A DNA stretch of 64,000 bases from Streptomyces sp. S.PNR 29 (GCF_030386795.1 NZ_JANUQM010000019.1:1-64000); one strand, 5' to 3'. Shown: positions 42,640 through 51,483, counted from the first letter of the stretch. Notes: a model not told the origin generated them from the letters alone. Numbers and translations: made by a program.

Positions 42640-44052
42640 ATGAGACGTGCGTACGCGATTCTGCTGGCCCTGTGCTGCGCGCTCGCCGGGGCCCTCGCGA
42701 CCGCCGGGCCCGCCCAGGCCGCCCCCCAGACCATCACCAACGGCACCCAGTTCACGGACACATCCGGCAACCCCGTGCACGCGCACGGCGGCGGTGTCAT
42801 CAAGGTCGGGACCTACTACTACTGGTTCGGCGAGCACCGCAACGCCGACAACACCTTCCGGTACGTGGACGCCTATCGCTCCACCGACCTGAAGAACTGG
42901 GAGTTCCGCAACCACGTCCTGACCCAGTCGAGCGCCGCGGAGCTGGCCACCGCCAACATCGAGCGGCCGAAGGTCATGTACAACGCGTCCACCGGCAAGT
43001 TCGTGATGTGGATGCACAAGGAGAACGGCACCGACTACAGCGAGGCCCGTGCCGCCGTCGCCGTCTCCGACACCGTCGACGGCAACTACACCTACAAGGG
43101 CAGCTTCCGTCCGCTCGGCCAGCACATGTCCCGGGACATCACGGTCTTCGTCGACACGGACGGCACCGGCTACATGGCCTCCGCCGCCCGTGAGAACTAC
43201 GACCTGCAGATCTACCGGCTCACCGCCGACTACACCGGCATCGCGAGCCTGGTCGCCAACCCCTGGCCGGGCGGCCACCGCGAGGCCCCGGCCCTGTTCA
43301 AGCGGGGCGGCGTCTACTTCATGCTGACCTCGGGCGCGACCGGCTGGGACCCCAACCAGCAGCAGTACGCCACCGCCAGCAGCCTCGCCGGTCCCTGGTC
43401 GGCGATGAAGAACGTCGGCGACTCCACGGCGTACGGCTCGCAGACCGCCTACGTCCTCCCGGTGCAGGGCACCTCGGGCACCTCCTACCTCTACCTGGGC
43501 GACCGCTGGGGCAACTCCTTCGGCGGCACCGTCAACGACTCGCGGTACGTATGGCTGCCGTTGAGCTTCCCCAGCTCCACCTCCATGTCGATGTCCTGGT
43601 CCCCGGAGGTCACCATCGACACCGCCGCCGGGACGATCAGCGGCACCAGCGCCACGTACAACACGCTGATCGCGCGGCACAGCGGCAAGTGCGCCGACGT
43701 CACCAGCCAGTCGCTGTGGCAGGGCGCCCAGATCAAGCAGTACGACTGCAACGGCGGCAACAACCAGAAGTACTGGTTCAAGTCCGTCGGCGGCGGCTAC
43801 TACCAGCTGATGGTCCGCAACAGTTCCCTGTGCGTGCAGGAGAACGCCGACACGGTCACGCAGGAGAACTGCAGCGGCTCGGCGACCAGCCAGCAGTGGT
43901 CGGTCACCACCACCGGCTCCTACGTCAACATCAAGTCCCGCGCGACCGGGGAGTGCCTGGACGTGAACGGCGCGTCCACCGCCAACTCCGCCGCCGTCAT
44001 CACCTACACCTGCAACGGAGGAACCAACCAGCAGTGGACGCGCGGGACCTGA
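42640..44052 (+). CDS. Secreted GH43 (subfamily 24-like) exo-beta-1,3-galactanase with ricin-type CBM13
   Basis: A 470-residue exported enzyme. Signal peptide residues 1-28 (LLALCCALAGALATAGPAQA). The GH43 propeller spans about 35-340; where most GH43 enzymes have the base Asp, this one reads VHAHGGGVIKVGTYYYWFGE, the hallmark of exo-beta-1,3-galactanases that lack the usual base. NIERPKVMYN and SRDITVFVDTDGTGY supply other active-site blocks. Residues about 345-470 form a ricin-type beta-trefoil (CBM13) with repeated QxW (NNQKYWF, TSQQWSV, TNQQWTR). Expected action: release of galactose units from arabinogalactan backbones. Co-transcribed with the preceding GH43 gene. Confidence 0.87.
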   Translation: MRRAYAILLALCCALAGALATAGPAQAAPQTITNGTQFTDTSGNPVHAHGGGVIKVGTYYYWFGEHRNADNTFRYVDAYRSTDLKNWEFRNHVLTQSSAAELATANIERPKVMYNASTGKFVMWMHKENGTDYSEARAAVAVSDTVDGNYTYKGSFRPLGQHMSRDITVFVDTDGTGYMASAARENYDLQIYRLTADYTGIASLVANPWPGGHREAPALFKRGGVYFMLTSGATGWDPNQQQYATASSLAGPWSAMKNVGDSTAYGSQTAYVLPVQGTSGTSYLYLGDRWGNSFGGTVNDSRYVWLPLSFPSSTSMSMSWSPEVTIDTAAGTISGTSATYNTLIARHSGKCADVTSQSLWQGAQIKQYDCNGGNNQKYWFKSVGGGYYQLMVRNSSLCVQENADTVTQENCSGSATSQQWSVTTTGSYVNIKSRATGECLDVNGASTANSAAVITYTCNGGTNQQWTRGT

Positions 44053-44058
44053 GAGCCC

Positions 44059-45756
44059 CTACGGCAGCAGGTCGATCGCGTCGATCGACGTGCCCGCGCT
44101 GAGATAGCCCGTCGACCCCGAGCCGCTCACCACGTTGATCTTCAGGGTGTTGTACTGGCTGGTGTCCGTCCTCCAGGCACTGGCCGGGATGCTGTAGGTG
44201 AACGTGTGGTTGTTGCCCCGGTACGAGCCGCAGGTCAGTGACCGCGTGCTCGGCTGGGTGGGCGGCGAGGGGATCGCCGAGGTCCAGGTGTCGTTGACGA
44301 CGACCTGGGGCCGGCCGTTGGAGAAGGCCGTCGTCACGCCGATCCGCAGGGTGTGCGCGGCGGCGGCCTGCGCGGCGGTCAGCCTGAAGTAGACGATGAT
44401 CCCGCTGTTGACGTCCTTCCAGAGATAGCAGGGGAAGGCCGACGTCTCGCTGCCGCTGCCGATCACCACGTTGCCGGTCCAGGAGGCGGCCCGTACGTCG
44501 GACGGATGCGCGTACGTCATCAGGTCCGCGTTCTTGAAGCCGCTCGGAGTGCCGTTCCAGTCGCCGATCCGCCAGATCGCGCTCGCGTTGGACGGGTCGT
44601 TCGAGGACGGGACGGCGATCGTGTTGAGGGTGGTCGTGCCGCCCGCGGTGACCGTCACCGAGGTGGTGTGGACGGCGAGTTCGCCCTTGTAGACGGTGAG
44701 CGTGTACGTCCCCGGAAGCACGCCCCCGATGGAGAACCAGCCGTCGGAGGCACGGGCCGAAGTCCAGTACTGCGCCGCCGGGTTGGCGAGCCCGACGGTG
44801 TACGGGTACGCCGTGTTCCGTCCCGAGATGCCGACGCCCGCGACCCTGCCCCGCCCGCTCGCCGGGACGTATCCGGAGATGCCGAGCGAGTCCGCCCATG
44901 AGGTGGTGAGGGTGCCCGGGAACAGCGACGAGGAGGGCGCGCCGCCGTCCGTGAAGGCGATGACGTAAGGGCCCTGGAGGCCGAAGCGCTGGTCCTCGGT
45001 CTGGCTCTGGGCGTAGTACAGGATCTCGTACAGGCCGCCGCCGTCCGCGCTCTGGTGGCGCAGCAGGGAGCGGTAGAACGGGCCGCCGGAGGCCTTCTCG
45101 TGGTTGCTGCGCACGATCCACAGGCCGACGCCGCCGGAGGACCAGCCGACATAGTCGTAGTCCATCACCCGGAGCCCCGAGTAGTGCTTCGAGCGGGTCT
45201 GGCCGTCGGACTTCGCGAACACGTCCGAGGCCTCGACCGTGCTGTTCGTGTAGGTGTAGGAGTCGGGCTCGTCGTTGAGGAACAGGCCCTTCTTCACGCG
45301 CAGGATGTAGCGGGTCGCGGAGACGGACGTGTCCGCCTTGTTGGTCCACAGATAGACGTTGTTCTCGCCGCTGCGGGCCGCGTAGTAGTGCCTCAGCGTG
45401 CCGTACGCGACGGAGACCAGGATCGTCGACCCGGACTGCTTGATGCCGACCGTGGAGGTGCCGAGGCCGGACTCGATGTGCGAGTTCCTACCGCCGTAGC
45501 CCTGGTACTCCGTGCCCTTGTAGACCAGCGAGGTCAGGTCGCCGTTGGACTTGCTGACCTTGAAGACGAGGTTGGCGCCGGTGTCGATGACGTAGTTCGA
45601 CCCGTCGTCCGTGTAGCCGAAGCCGGCGGCGGACGCGGCGGACGCGGCGGGCGCGGCAGGCGCGAGCGGGCCGGCGAGGGCGGCGGAGCCGGCCGCGGCC
45701 GCGGAACCGAGGACGAAGGTGCGGCGTCGGACCGGTCTGTCGGCGGATCCGGACAT
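44059..45756 (-). CDS. Secreted rhamnogalacturonan lyase (PL4 family)
   Basis: A 565-residue exported lyase. Tat-type signal (RRRTFVLGSAAAAGSAALAG). Three-part PL4 architecture: a large beta-sandwich catalytic domain to about residue 310 (SNYVIDTGANLVFKVSKSNG, YKGTEYQGYGGRNSHIESGL, VGLWIVRSNHEKASGGPFYR), an FnIII-like domain (about 310-395, DGWFSIGGVLPGTYTLTVYK) and a CBM-like jelly roll (about 400-565, AIWRIGDWNGTPSGFKNADL). It cleaves rhamnosyl-galacturonate linkages of rhamnogalacturonan I by beta-elimination. ATG 45756 has AAGGAGG six bases upstream. It is divergent from the CE12 esterase, with palindromic operators between. Confidence 0.92.
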   Translation of the reverse strand: MSGSADRPVRRRTFVLGSAAAAGSAALAGPLAPAAPAASAASAAGFGYTDDGSNYVIDTGANLVFKVSKSNGDLTSLVYKGTEYQGYGGRNSHIESGLGTSTVGIKQSGSTILVSVAYGTLRHYYAARSGENNVYLWTNKADTSVSATRYILRVKKGLFLNDEPDSYTYTNSTVEASDVFAKSDGQTRSKHYSGLRVMDYDYVGWSSGGVGLWIVRSNHEKASGGPFYRSLLRHQSADGGGLYEILYYAQSQTEDQRFGLQGPYVIAFTDGGAPSSSLFPGTLTTSWADSLGISGYVPASGRGRVAGVGISGRNTAYPYTVGLANPAAQYWTSARASDGWFSIGGVLPGTYTLTVYKGELAVHTTSVTVTAGGTTTLNTIAVPSSNDPSNASAIWRIGDWNGTPSGFKNADLMTYAHPSDVRAASWTGNVVIGSGSETSAFPCYLWKDVNSGIIVYFRLTAAQAAAAHTLRIGVTTAFSNGRPQVVVNDTWTSAIPSPPTQPSTRSLTCGSYRGNNHTFTYSIPASAWRTDTSQYNTLKINVVSGSGSTGYLSAGTSIDAIDLLP

Positions 45757-45827
45757 GGGGGGCCTCCTTCGGAGGTGTGGGGGTGTGCCGGTGGTGCGGG
45801 TGGTTGGCAGGGTGACAGTTGAATCGA

Positions 45828-45846
45828 TTTCGCGAAAGGGCTTTCG
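45828..45846. promoter_or_regulatory. Overlapping palindromes in the PL4/CE12 divergent promoter
   Basis: TTTCGCGAAA (45828-45837) is a perfect 10-base palindrome, overlapped by CGAAAGGGCTTTCG (45833-45846), an inverted repeat related to the GAAAGCGCTTTC operator type. On the minus strand a TACAGC (about 45851-45856) just upstream resembles the -10 arrangement at 4.38 and 12.18 kb. Confidence 0.5.
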
Positions 45847-45889
45847 CTCGCTGTAGGTTGGCAATCTTGTGAAATCCGTCCGGGGTCTA

Positions 45890-45899
45890 GAAAGCGCTT
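45890..45899. promoter_or_regulatory. GAAAGCGCTT operator upstream of CE12 esterase
   Basis: This 10-mer is identical to the one upstream of LacI-A (4370-4379). It overlaps a plausible plus-strand -10 (TAGAAA, 45888-45893; -35-like CTTGTG 16 bases before), 66 bases ahead of the esterase ATG. Confidence 0.5.
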
Positions 45900-45964
45900 G
45901 TCCCGAGCGAGTACGGTCCAGCGCCAGGCCTTGTCGCCCTGTTCAGGACCGTCGGAGGAGCCGT

Positions 45965-47008
45965 ATGAGACGTTTCAACCCAGCCGTGCTGGCGGCGCTG
46001 ACCCTGAGCGCCGGCCTCACGGCCGTCCCCGCTCAGGCTCAGGAGGAGCACAGACCCCTCGGCATCGACAACTGCACGGCGACCGCCTGTCACTTCGACG
46101 TCCCGCCGGGCACGTACGACGTGCGGGTACTGCTCGGCGGTGCGGCCGCGTCCGGCACGAGCATCGGCGGGGAGACCCGGCGCTCCCTGCTGCCCGAGAC
46201 GTCCGTTGCGGCCGGCGAGCATGTCGCCCGCAGCTTCACGGTGAACGTCCGCACGCCCGAGGGGGAGCCCACCGGCCCCGCCGGCACCCCCGGTCTCGAC
46301 CTGACCATCGGCGGCACGGCGCCCGCCCTCGCCGGCATCCGCGTCACCCCCGCACGGCACGCCCGCCAGATCTTCCTCATCGGCGACTCCACGGTCTGCG
46401 ACCAGCCCGGCGACCCGTACTCCGGCTGGGGCCAGCAGCTGCCGCAGTACCTGCGCAAGGGCCTGTCCGTCGCCAACTACGCCGACTCCGGCGAGAGCAC
46501 GGTCAGCTACCTGGCGAGTCCCCAGCTGTGGGGCACGGTCCAGCCCCTGATCCGCCGCGGCGACCTGGTGCTGATCCAGCTCGCCCACAACGACAAGACC
46601 ACCGACGAGGCGACCTACCGGGCCAACCTGGAGGCCCTGGTGGCGGGCGTGCGGGAGCAGGGCGGCGAGCCCGTCCTCGTCACCCCGATCGTGCGACGCT
46701 GGTTCAACACCGACGGCACCCTGAACAACAACACCGCGCTCCTCGTCAACGGCCTCGGCGTCGACCACCCGGCCGTCGTCCGCGCCGTCGCCGCCGCCGA
46801 GGGCGTCCCGCTGATCGACCTCACCGCGAGGACCAAGGCACTCGTGGAGTCCCTCGGGGCCGAAGCCTCCAAGGCGCTGTACCTCTACAACGAGAAGCGG
46901 GACAACACGCACACCTCCGTGCACGGCGCCACCGTGTACGCGGGCCTGGTCCGCGACGAACTCGTCGCCCGGCACCTGGTGCCGAAGGGCCTGGTCAGGG
47001 TGGGATGA
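45965..47008 (+). CDS. Secreted rhamnogalacturonan acetylesterase (CE12, SGNH fold)
   Basis: A 347-residue exported esterase removing acetyl groups from rhamnogalacturonan. Signal peptide to about residue 25. A small beta domain (residues 30-130, NCTATACHFDVPPGTYDVRV) precedes the SGNH domain: block I IFLIGDSTVCDQ (nucleophile Ser142), block III LIQLAHNDK and block V RDNTHTSVHGA with the Asp-x-x-His pair. ATG 45965 has GGAGG six bases upstream. It is divergent from the PL4 lyase, whose substrate it would deacetylate. A hairpin follows before the DUF2264 gene. Confidence 0.9.
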   Translation: MRRFNPAVLAALTLSAGLTAVPAQAQEEHRPLGIDNCTATACHFDVPPGTYDVRVLLGGAAASGTSIGGETRRSLLPETSVAAGEHVARSFTVNVRTPEGEPTGPAGTPGLDLTIGGTAPALAGIRVTPARHARQIFLIGDSTVCDQPGDPYSGWGQQLPQYLRKGLSVANYADSGESTVSYLASPQLWGTVQPLIRRGDLVLIQLAHNDKTTDEATYRANLEALVAGVREQGGEPVLVTPIVRRWFNTDGTLNNNTALLVNGLGVDHPAVVRAVAAAEGVPLIDLTARTKALVESLGAEASKALYLYNEKRDNTHTSVHGATVYAGLVRDELVARHLVPKGLVRVG

Positions 47009-47011
47009 GCC

Positions 47012-47047
47012 CCTGGGGCGTCCCGACCGGAACCGGGGCGCCCCAGG
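47012..47047. terminator. Hairpin between CE12 and DUF2264 genes
   Basis: CCTGGGGCG (47012-47020) pairs with CGCCCCAGG (47039-47047), with partial pairing inside the loop. Located 4 bases after the esterase stop. It may attenuate rather than stop transcription into the next gene. Confidence 0.6.
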
Positions 47048-47085
47048 TTCACGCCGCTGAGGCGCACCGATGAGAAAGAGAAACG

Positions 47086-48798
47086 ATGCAGCTGCCACCC
47101 GACGATCGCACCCTCAGTCCGCACACGGGCTACACCCGCGCCCACTGGGAGGCGGCCGCCGACGCCCTGCTCGCCGCGGTCGAGCCGTACGCCGCCGAGG
47201 GCGGCGCGCTCTACCACTTCCCCGGTGACCGGACGAGCTGGTCCGGGCGGCTCTCCGACGGCCTGGAGGGCTACGCCCGCACGCTGCTGCTGGCGGCCTT
47301 CCGGCGCGACGAGAAGGCCCTGCAGCGGTACGCGGACGGCCTCGCGGCCGGGGTGTCGGGCGTCTGGCCCCGGATCGAGGACCGCAGCCAGCCGCTGGTG
47401 GAGGCCGCGTCGATCGCCCTCGCGCTGCGGATGACGCGGGAACTGCTGTGGGACCGCCTGGACGACGCCGTACGGCAGCGGGCGGCGGCCTGGCTCGGCG
47501 ACGCGCTGACCGCCGAGGCCTGGCCCTGCAACTGGGAGCTGTTCCCGGTCACGGTCGGCGGCTTCCTCCAGGAGATCGGCCACGAGCCGGAGGCCTCCCG
47601 AGCGGCGATCGACCGGGGCCTTGAGCGCATCGAGCAGTGGTACGTCGGCGACGGCTGGTACACGGACGGCGACGGCCGGAAGTTCGACTACTACAACGGC
47701 TGGGCGATGCACCTCTACCCGGTGCTGCACGCCTGGCTCGCGGACGACGCCCGGCTGCTCGACCTGTACGGCGACCGGCTGTCGCGGCATCTCGCCGACT
47801 ACGCCCGCCTGTTCGGCGGTGACGGCGCCCCCCTGCACCAGGGCCGGTCCCTCACCTACCGGTTCGCGACGACGGCTCCGCTGTGGCTGGGCGAGCTGAC
47901 CGGGCGCACGCCGCTGCCCCCGGGGGAGACCCGGCGCCTGGCCTCGGGGGCGCTGCGGTACTTCCTCGACCGGGGCGCGGTCGACGAGCGGGGCCTGCTG
48001 ACGCTCGGCTGGCACGGCCCCGACGCATCGGTTCTGCAGGGCTACTCGGGCCCGGCGTCCCCGTACTGGGCGAGCAAGGGCTTCCTCGGTCTGCTCCTGC
48101 CGCCGGACCACCCGGTGTGGACAGTGCCGGAGGAGCCGGGCCCGGTGGAGCGCGACGACGCGGTGACCGCCCTCTGCGCCCCCAACTGGCTGCTGCAGTC
48201 CACCCGTTCGGACGGCTTCGTCCGCCTCCACAACCACGGAAGCGAGGACGTCCGCTACGACCCGTACTACACGCGCCTCGCCTACTCGACGGCGACGCGG
48301 CCCTCGGCGTCGTACGACAACAGCGTGATCGTCGCCGACGACCCGAGCCGCACGGAGATCGAGCCGCTGGGCGTGGGGGAGGGCTGGGCGGCCTCCCGGC
48401 ACCGGGTCGGCGAGCGCGTCCGGGTCACCAGCCTGGTCGTGGCCGAGGGCGCGGCGGAGGTGCGCGCGCATCTGGTGGCGGGGGCCGGTGCCGGGACGCC
48501 GGTACGGGTCACGGGCTGGCCGGCGTCCGGGGAGGGCGCACGGTCCGAGCTCGTCCCGGTGGCCGGCCTGACGGGCGCGTCACCCGAGCTGTCGGGTGCG
48601 ACAGGCGAGGACGCCACCCTGTTCGTCGCCCTGGCCCGCCTCACCGCCGAACCGGACCCCCTGCCGCTCGATGAGCTGGTCACGGTGGAGGTGCGGGGGC
48701 AGGGCAGCACCCGCGAACTCATCGTCCGGTGGGCCACGGGGGCGGGCTCCCGCTTCCGCTTCTCGGAGGAGCGGGGACTGGAGCAGGGCCCGGCCTAG
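47086..48798 (+). CDS. DUF2264 protein, possible glycosidase of pectin catabolism
   Basis: A 570-residue protein without signal peptide. The N-terminal two-thirds (to about residue 360) is an (alpha/alpha)6-barrel DUF2264 domain with the conserved GDGWYTDGDGRKFDYYNGWA and YFPGDRTSW-like YHFPGDRTSWSGRLSDGLEG. The C-terminal third is a beta-sandwich (PSASYDNSVIVADDPSRTEI). DUF2264 proteins accompany rhamnogalacturonan enzymes in many genomes; CAZy, as I recall, has placed characterised members in a beta-glucuronidase family (GH154). Here it follows CE12, so a cytoplasmic step on glucuronate- or galacturonate-bearing oligosaccharides is likely. The ribosome site is weak (GAGAAAGAG). Confidence 0.85.
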   Translation: MQLPPDDRTLSPHTGYTRAHWEAAADALLAAVEPYAAEGGALYHFPGDRTSWSGRLSDGLEGYARTLLLAAFRRDEKALQRYADGLAAGVSGVWPRIEDRSQPLVEAASIALALRMTRELLWDRLDDAVRQRAAAWLGDALTAEAWPCNWELFPVTVGGFLQEIGHEPEASRAAIDRGLERIEQWYVGDGWYTDGDGRKFDYYNGWAMHLYPVLHAWLADDARLLDLYGDRLSRHLADYARLFGGDGAPLHQGRSLTYRFATTAPLWLGELTGRTPLPPGETRRLASGALRYFLDRGAVDERGLLTLGWHGPDASVLQGYSGPASPYWASKGFLGLLLPPDHPVWTVPEEPGPVERDDAVTALCAPNWLLQSTRSDGFVRLHNHGSEDVRYDPYYTRLAYSTATRPSASYDNSVIVADDPSRTEIEPLGVGEGWAASRHRVGERVRVTSLVVAEGAAEVRAHLVAGAGAGTPVRVTGWPASGEGARSELVPVAGLTGASPELSGATGEDATLFVALARLTAEPDPLPLDELVTVEVRGQGSTRELIVRWATGAGSRFRFSEERGLEQGPA

Positions 48799-48838
48799 TG
48801 CACGGCGTGCGGCAGGGGTCGGCGCGCAGACCGGTGGG

Positions 48839-49243
48839 TCAGCCCCGGCGGCGGCGCAGCGCCACGTACCCGGCGGCGGCCAGGACCCCTCCGGCGGCGA
48901 GGGTCACGCCGATGCCGATGTCCCGGCCGGACGGGCCGGGAGCGGAAACGCCGCCGACTCCGGTGCGCGCACCGAGCGTCGGCACGGGGGAGGGGCTGCG
49001 CGCCCTGGACGTGGCGGAGATGTCGGTGCGCCGGGGCAGCGCCTCGCAGGCGACGCCGTCGTCCGGCCCCTGGTCCTCGTCGAGCCGGTTCGGGTCGCTG
49101 GGGTCCTGGTCGAACACGGTTTGCGCCTCTTCCTGGAACCTGAAGTCGCTGCAGTCGAGATCCTGGGCGTGGGCGGTCGAGGCCGACGGGACGATGGACA
49201 CGAACGCGGCGGTTATGCCCGCGATGACGGCTCGGCGTGGCAT
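48839..49243 (-). CDS. Excalibur-domain membrane-anchored protein
   Basis: A 134-residue exported protein: signal peptide (AVIAGITAAFVSIVPSASTA), then an excalibur calcium-binding domain with DLDCSDFRFQEEAQTVFDQD and the paired Cys plus acidic loop LDEDQGPDDGVACE. After a Pro/Ser linker comes a transmembrane helix and a basic tail (ALRRRRG). ATG 49243 has GGAGGAG upstream. Role unknown. Confidence 0.85.
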   Translation of the reverse strand: MPRRAVIAGITAAFVSIVPSASTAHAQDLDCSDFRFQEEAQTVFDQDPSDPNRLDEDQGPDDGVACEALPRRTDISATSRARSPSPVPTLGARTGVGGVSAPGPSGRDIGIGVTLAAGGVLAAAGYVALRRRRG

Positions 49244-49407
49244 GAGCGTCTCCTCCTTGCCGTGGTGGCGGCCGTGCTACGACGCTAGGCAACGACCGCC
49301 CCGACAGCGCGGGGCGCTGGGCCGGACGGGTGACCGACCCCACCCGCCTCGACCGCAGCCGAGGCCCGGACGACCTGCCCGCACTGGGCTTGCCGGGCCG
49401 GGGTCCG

Positions 49408-49524
49408 TCGACGGGTCAGCCGCGGGTGCAGCCGGTCCCACGCCTGCGCGGTCGCCTTCCCGTAGAGCCGGGTGTCCGTGACCGTCACGGCCTGCTCGGT
49501 GCCCCGGGTTGCGGAGTCACCCAA
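49408..49524 (-). pseudogene. Transposase remnant (IS701/NF041680-like)
   Basis: The minus strand reads VTVTDTRLYGKATAQAWDRL then HPRLTRR. This closely follows a conserved segment of an actinobacterial IS4/IS701-type transposase (about TRLYGKA-A-AWDRLHPRLT). The reading then diverges into unrelated sequence, and nothing of the rest remains. It marks the start of a mobile-element graveyard running to 55.1 kb. Confidence 0.6.
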
Positions 49525-49561
49525 GACGAACCGGCGCTTCCCTGGGTGGTGAAGCCCCGGG

Positions 49562-50026
49562 GTGGGCGCGGGGTGTCTGCCGCGTCCGCCAGGATGCGCG
49601 CCGGTTGTCGCCTATCATGCCTGGGCGGATGCTGGGTGGTCCCATCCGGCGGCAAGAGCTGGAGGCGCCTGTGCCGAGCGGTGTGGTGAGGTGGTCCGAT
49701 CTCGACGAGGCGTGGGCGCCATTGCTCAGGCCGGCGGCGGCTGGGATGCCGTCTCCCACCGTTCGGCCGTCCACGGCGACGCGGAGCGTGTACTGGTCGC
49801 TGGAAGCCGGGTGTGCTTCGACGTCACGCTGGACGCCGCGGGGGTCTGGGCCGCCAATACCCACACCGAGACGCGGCTGTGCTGTGAGCTGGCTGAGGCG
49901 CTCGCGGATGAGCAGGCCGGGCAAGCGCCCGCCGGTGGTCTGCTGCTGGTCTGGAGGGTGCCGCCGGGACTGCCGCCGCGTCCTTGGCGGGTCGATGGCG
50001 TGATGACGGCGGGCTTGGTGCGGTAG
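49562..50026 (+). CDS. Hypothetical protein, possibly a gene remnant
   Basis: The second half of this 154-codon frame (VCFDVTLDAAGVWAANTHTE; ETRLCCELAEALADEQAGQA; GGLLLVWRVPPGLPPRPW) looks coding. The first half looks like noise, and another frame (VVRWSDLDEAWAPLLRP, about 49685-49735) seems to join it. I suspect a frameshifted or truncated gene of unknown family, without a good ribosome site. Confidence 0.3.
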   Translation: MGAGCLPRPPGCAPVVAYHAWADAGWSHPAARAGGACAERCGEVVRSRRGVGAIAQAGGGWDAVSHRSAVHGDAERVLVAGSRVCFDVTLDAAGVWAANTHTETRLCCELAEALADEQAGQAPAGGLLLVWRVPPGLPPRPWRVDGVMTAGLVR

Positions 50027-50055
50027 TCCCTCCGTTGCCGGGCATCCGCGGTGGC

Positions 50056-50280
50056 ATGACGACTGAGGAAGCGGCCGCCGCGGGCGGGACGGTGCGGGTC
50101 ACAGAGCTCGACAGAGCGGACGGCTGCGTGATCGCCGCAGTGAGCGGCGCGATGGACTACCTGACCGGCACCGCGTTCCGTGCCGCCGTCCAAGGGCTGC
50201 TCGATCTGCCCAGGACTGCTTCTTCTCCCGATTTGGTTCGGTGTCTGAGGGGCAGGCGCGTGCGGGGAGCAAGGGCATGA
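50056..50280 (+). pseudogene. Truncated STAS-domain (anti-sigma antagonist) gene
   Basis: ATG 50056 starts TVRVTELDRADGCVIAAVSG then AMDYLTGTAFRAAVQGLLDL. This is the first two strands and helix of a STAS domain like SpoIIAA/RsbV. The phospho-serine region (LDSSG) expected around residue 58 is missing, and the frame runs into Arg-rich noise. It is probably cut off by a past rearrangement. Confidence 0.5.
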
Positions 50281-50501
50281 TGACGGCCCGCTCCGGGATG
50301 GGAACAGGCCGCAAGGTACATCTGGTCCCTCGACACCATTCACAGAAAGTGGTCGATCTGCTACGTTGAGGTAACGCGACAAGGGCCGCTGACCTTGATT
50401 CCGGGCCTCCTGCCTTCCGTCTTTCGCCCCCGCCGCGGGCCCTCGAACGCCCTGGCGACAAACCTGTCGTTGGGGTTGCCGAGAAGATGGGGGGCCCCGG
50501 G

Positions 50502-50750
50502 ATGAGTGGGGGCTGGGTCCTGGTTACCGTCGGAGTAGTAGGGGGCGTGCTGTGCGTGCTGAACTACACTCTCGACTCGGTTCCTGGACTTGCGCGACGG
50601 ATGGTCACGGCCATTCACGCCCTGCGGACAGTGAAGTCCGCGCTCAAGGGCGCAAAGAATGATGACAACGAGGCCATCCATGCCCCGCGGACTGACGAGA
50701 CCGCGACAGAGGGCACAAAGGATGATGACTACGAGAACCAACCCTCGTAG
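50502..50750 (+). CDS. Small membrane protein with tandem C-terminal repeats
   Basis: An 82-residue protein starting at ATG 50502 in a G-rich context. One transmembrane helix (WVLVTVGVVGGVLCVLNYTL) is followed by two consecutive degenerate copies of a 21-residue unit, AIHALRTVKSALKGAKNDDN and AIHAPRTDETATEGTKDDDY. The underlying DNA (about 50610-50735) is also duplicated. The first copy is basic, the second acidic. I know no family for it. It lies between remnants, yet its codon use is coherent. Confidence 0.5.
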   Translation: MSGGWVLVTVGVVGGVLCVLNYTLDSVPGLARRMVTAIHALRTVKSALKGAKNDDNEAIHAPRTDETATEGTKDDDYENQPS

Positions 50751-50785
50751 TTGAGGTGGCCCTCACGGTAAACCAGCCGTGAGGG

Positions 50786-51483
50786 TTACACCTCCAGCTC
50801 GAGTCCTTCTTGTAGCCGGCGATGGCGAGAGCAGACGCCGAGATCGTCTCCTCCCCGCGGACTCCTTGCAACTCGACGTGCACGCGGCGCCTGGAGGGCG
50901 CGAGCCTGCTGCTCCGAGGCGTCCGGCGCGTCTGTCTCCCCGGCGAAGTCGGTGATCTTCCCCGTCGCAACCCTTCCATCCACACCGCCGTGTTCCTCCT
51001 TCGCCTGGACCACCTCCGGGCATCCGGCCAACCCGACGACACGGCCCCCGCTGCCAGGCACGCCCATCAGCCAGCACCGGTGGCGTGGGCAGACTTGCTG
51101 GTGCGCCGCCAGGTACCCCCGGGCCGGTGCAACGCGACCGGTCCGCGCAGCCACACAGCCCGGGCACGCCGGACCCCAGGCAGCACACCGTCTCCACCCC
51201 GTTGTGGAGCCGCGCCACCGGCCTCTCCGTCGAGGGGCCCCAGCGGCTCCTCCCGCATCCAGGTCGGCAACGCGCGGCGTAAGCCCACCTGCGGCACACG
51301 ACACAGCGGGTCCCGGGCCGCGGCGTTCAAGAACACCTCACTGTCGCCCTGCAGAGCCCCGACGACGCCCTGCTGGCCGGCCACTTCGGTAACCGACGAC
51401 AGCAGACTCCGCACCGTCAGGCCGTACCTGTCCGCGATCCGCCCCAGGAACGACAGCGTCATCTCACCCTGCAGGGAAGCCAT
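50786..51483 (-). pseudogene. Frameshifted TniQ-like zinc-ribbon gene
   Basis: The first frame gives MTLSFLGRIADRYGLTVRSL and later LPTWMREEPLGPLDGEA. After a frame change near 51235 the second continues with ACPGCVAARTGR, then HQQVCPRHRCWL and GCPEVVQAKEEH. These are the helical start and the CxxC...CxxHxxWL zinc ribbon of TniQ-like proteins common on actinobacterial mobile elements. TniQ proteins guide target choice of Tn7-like transposons. With the frame broken and no transposase nearby, it is a relic. Confidence 0.62.
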
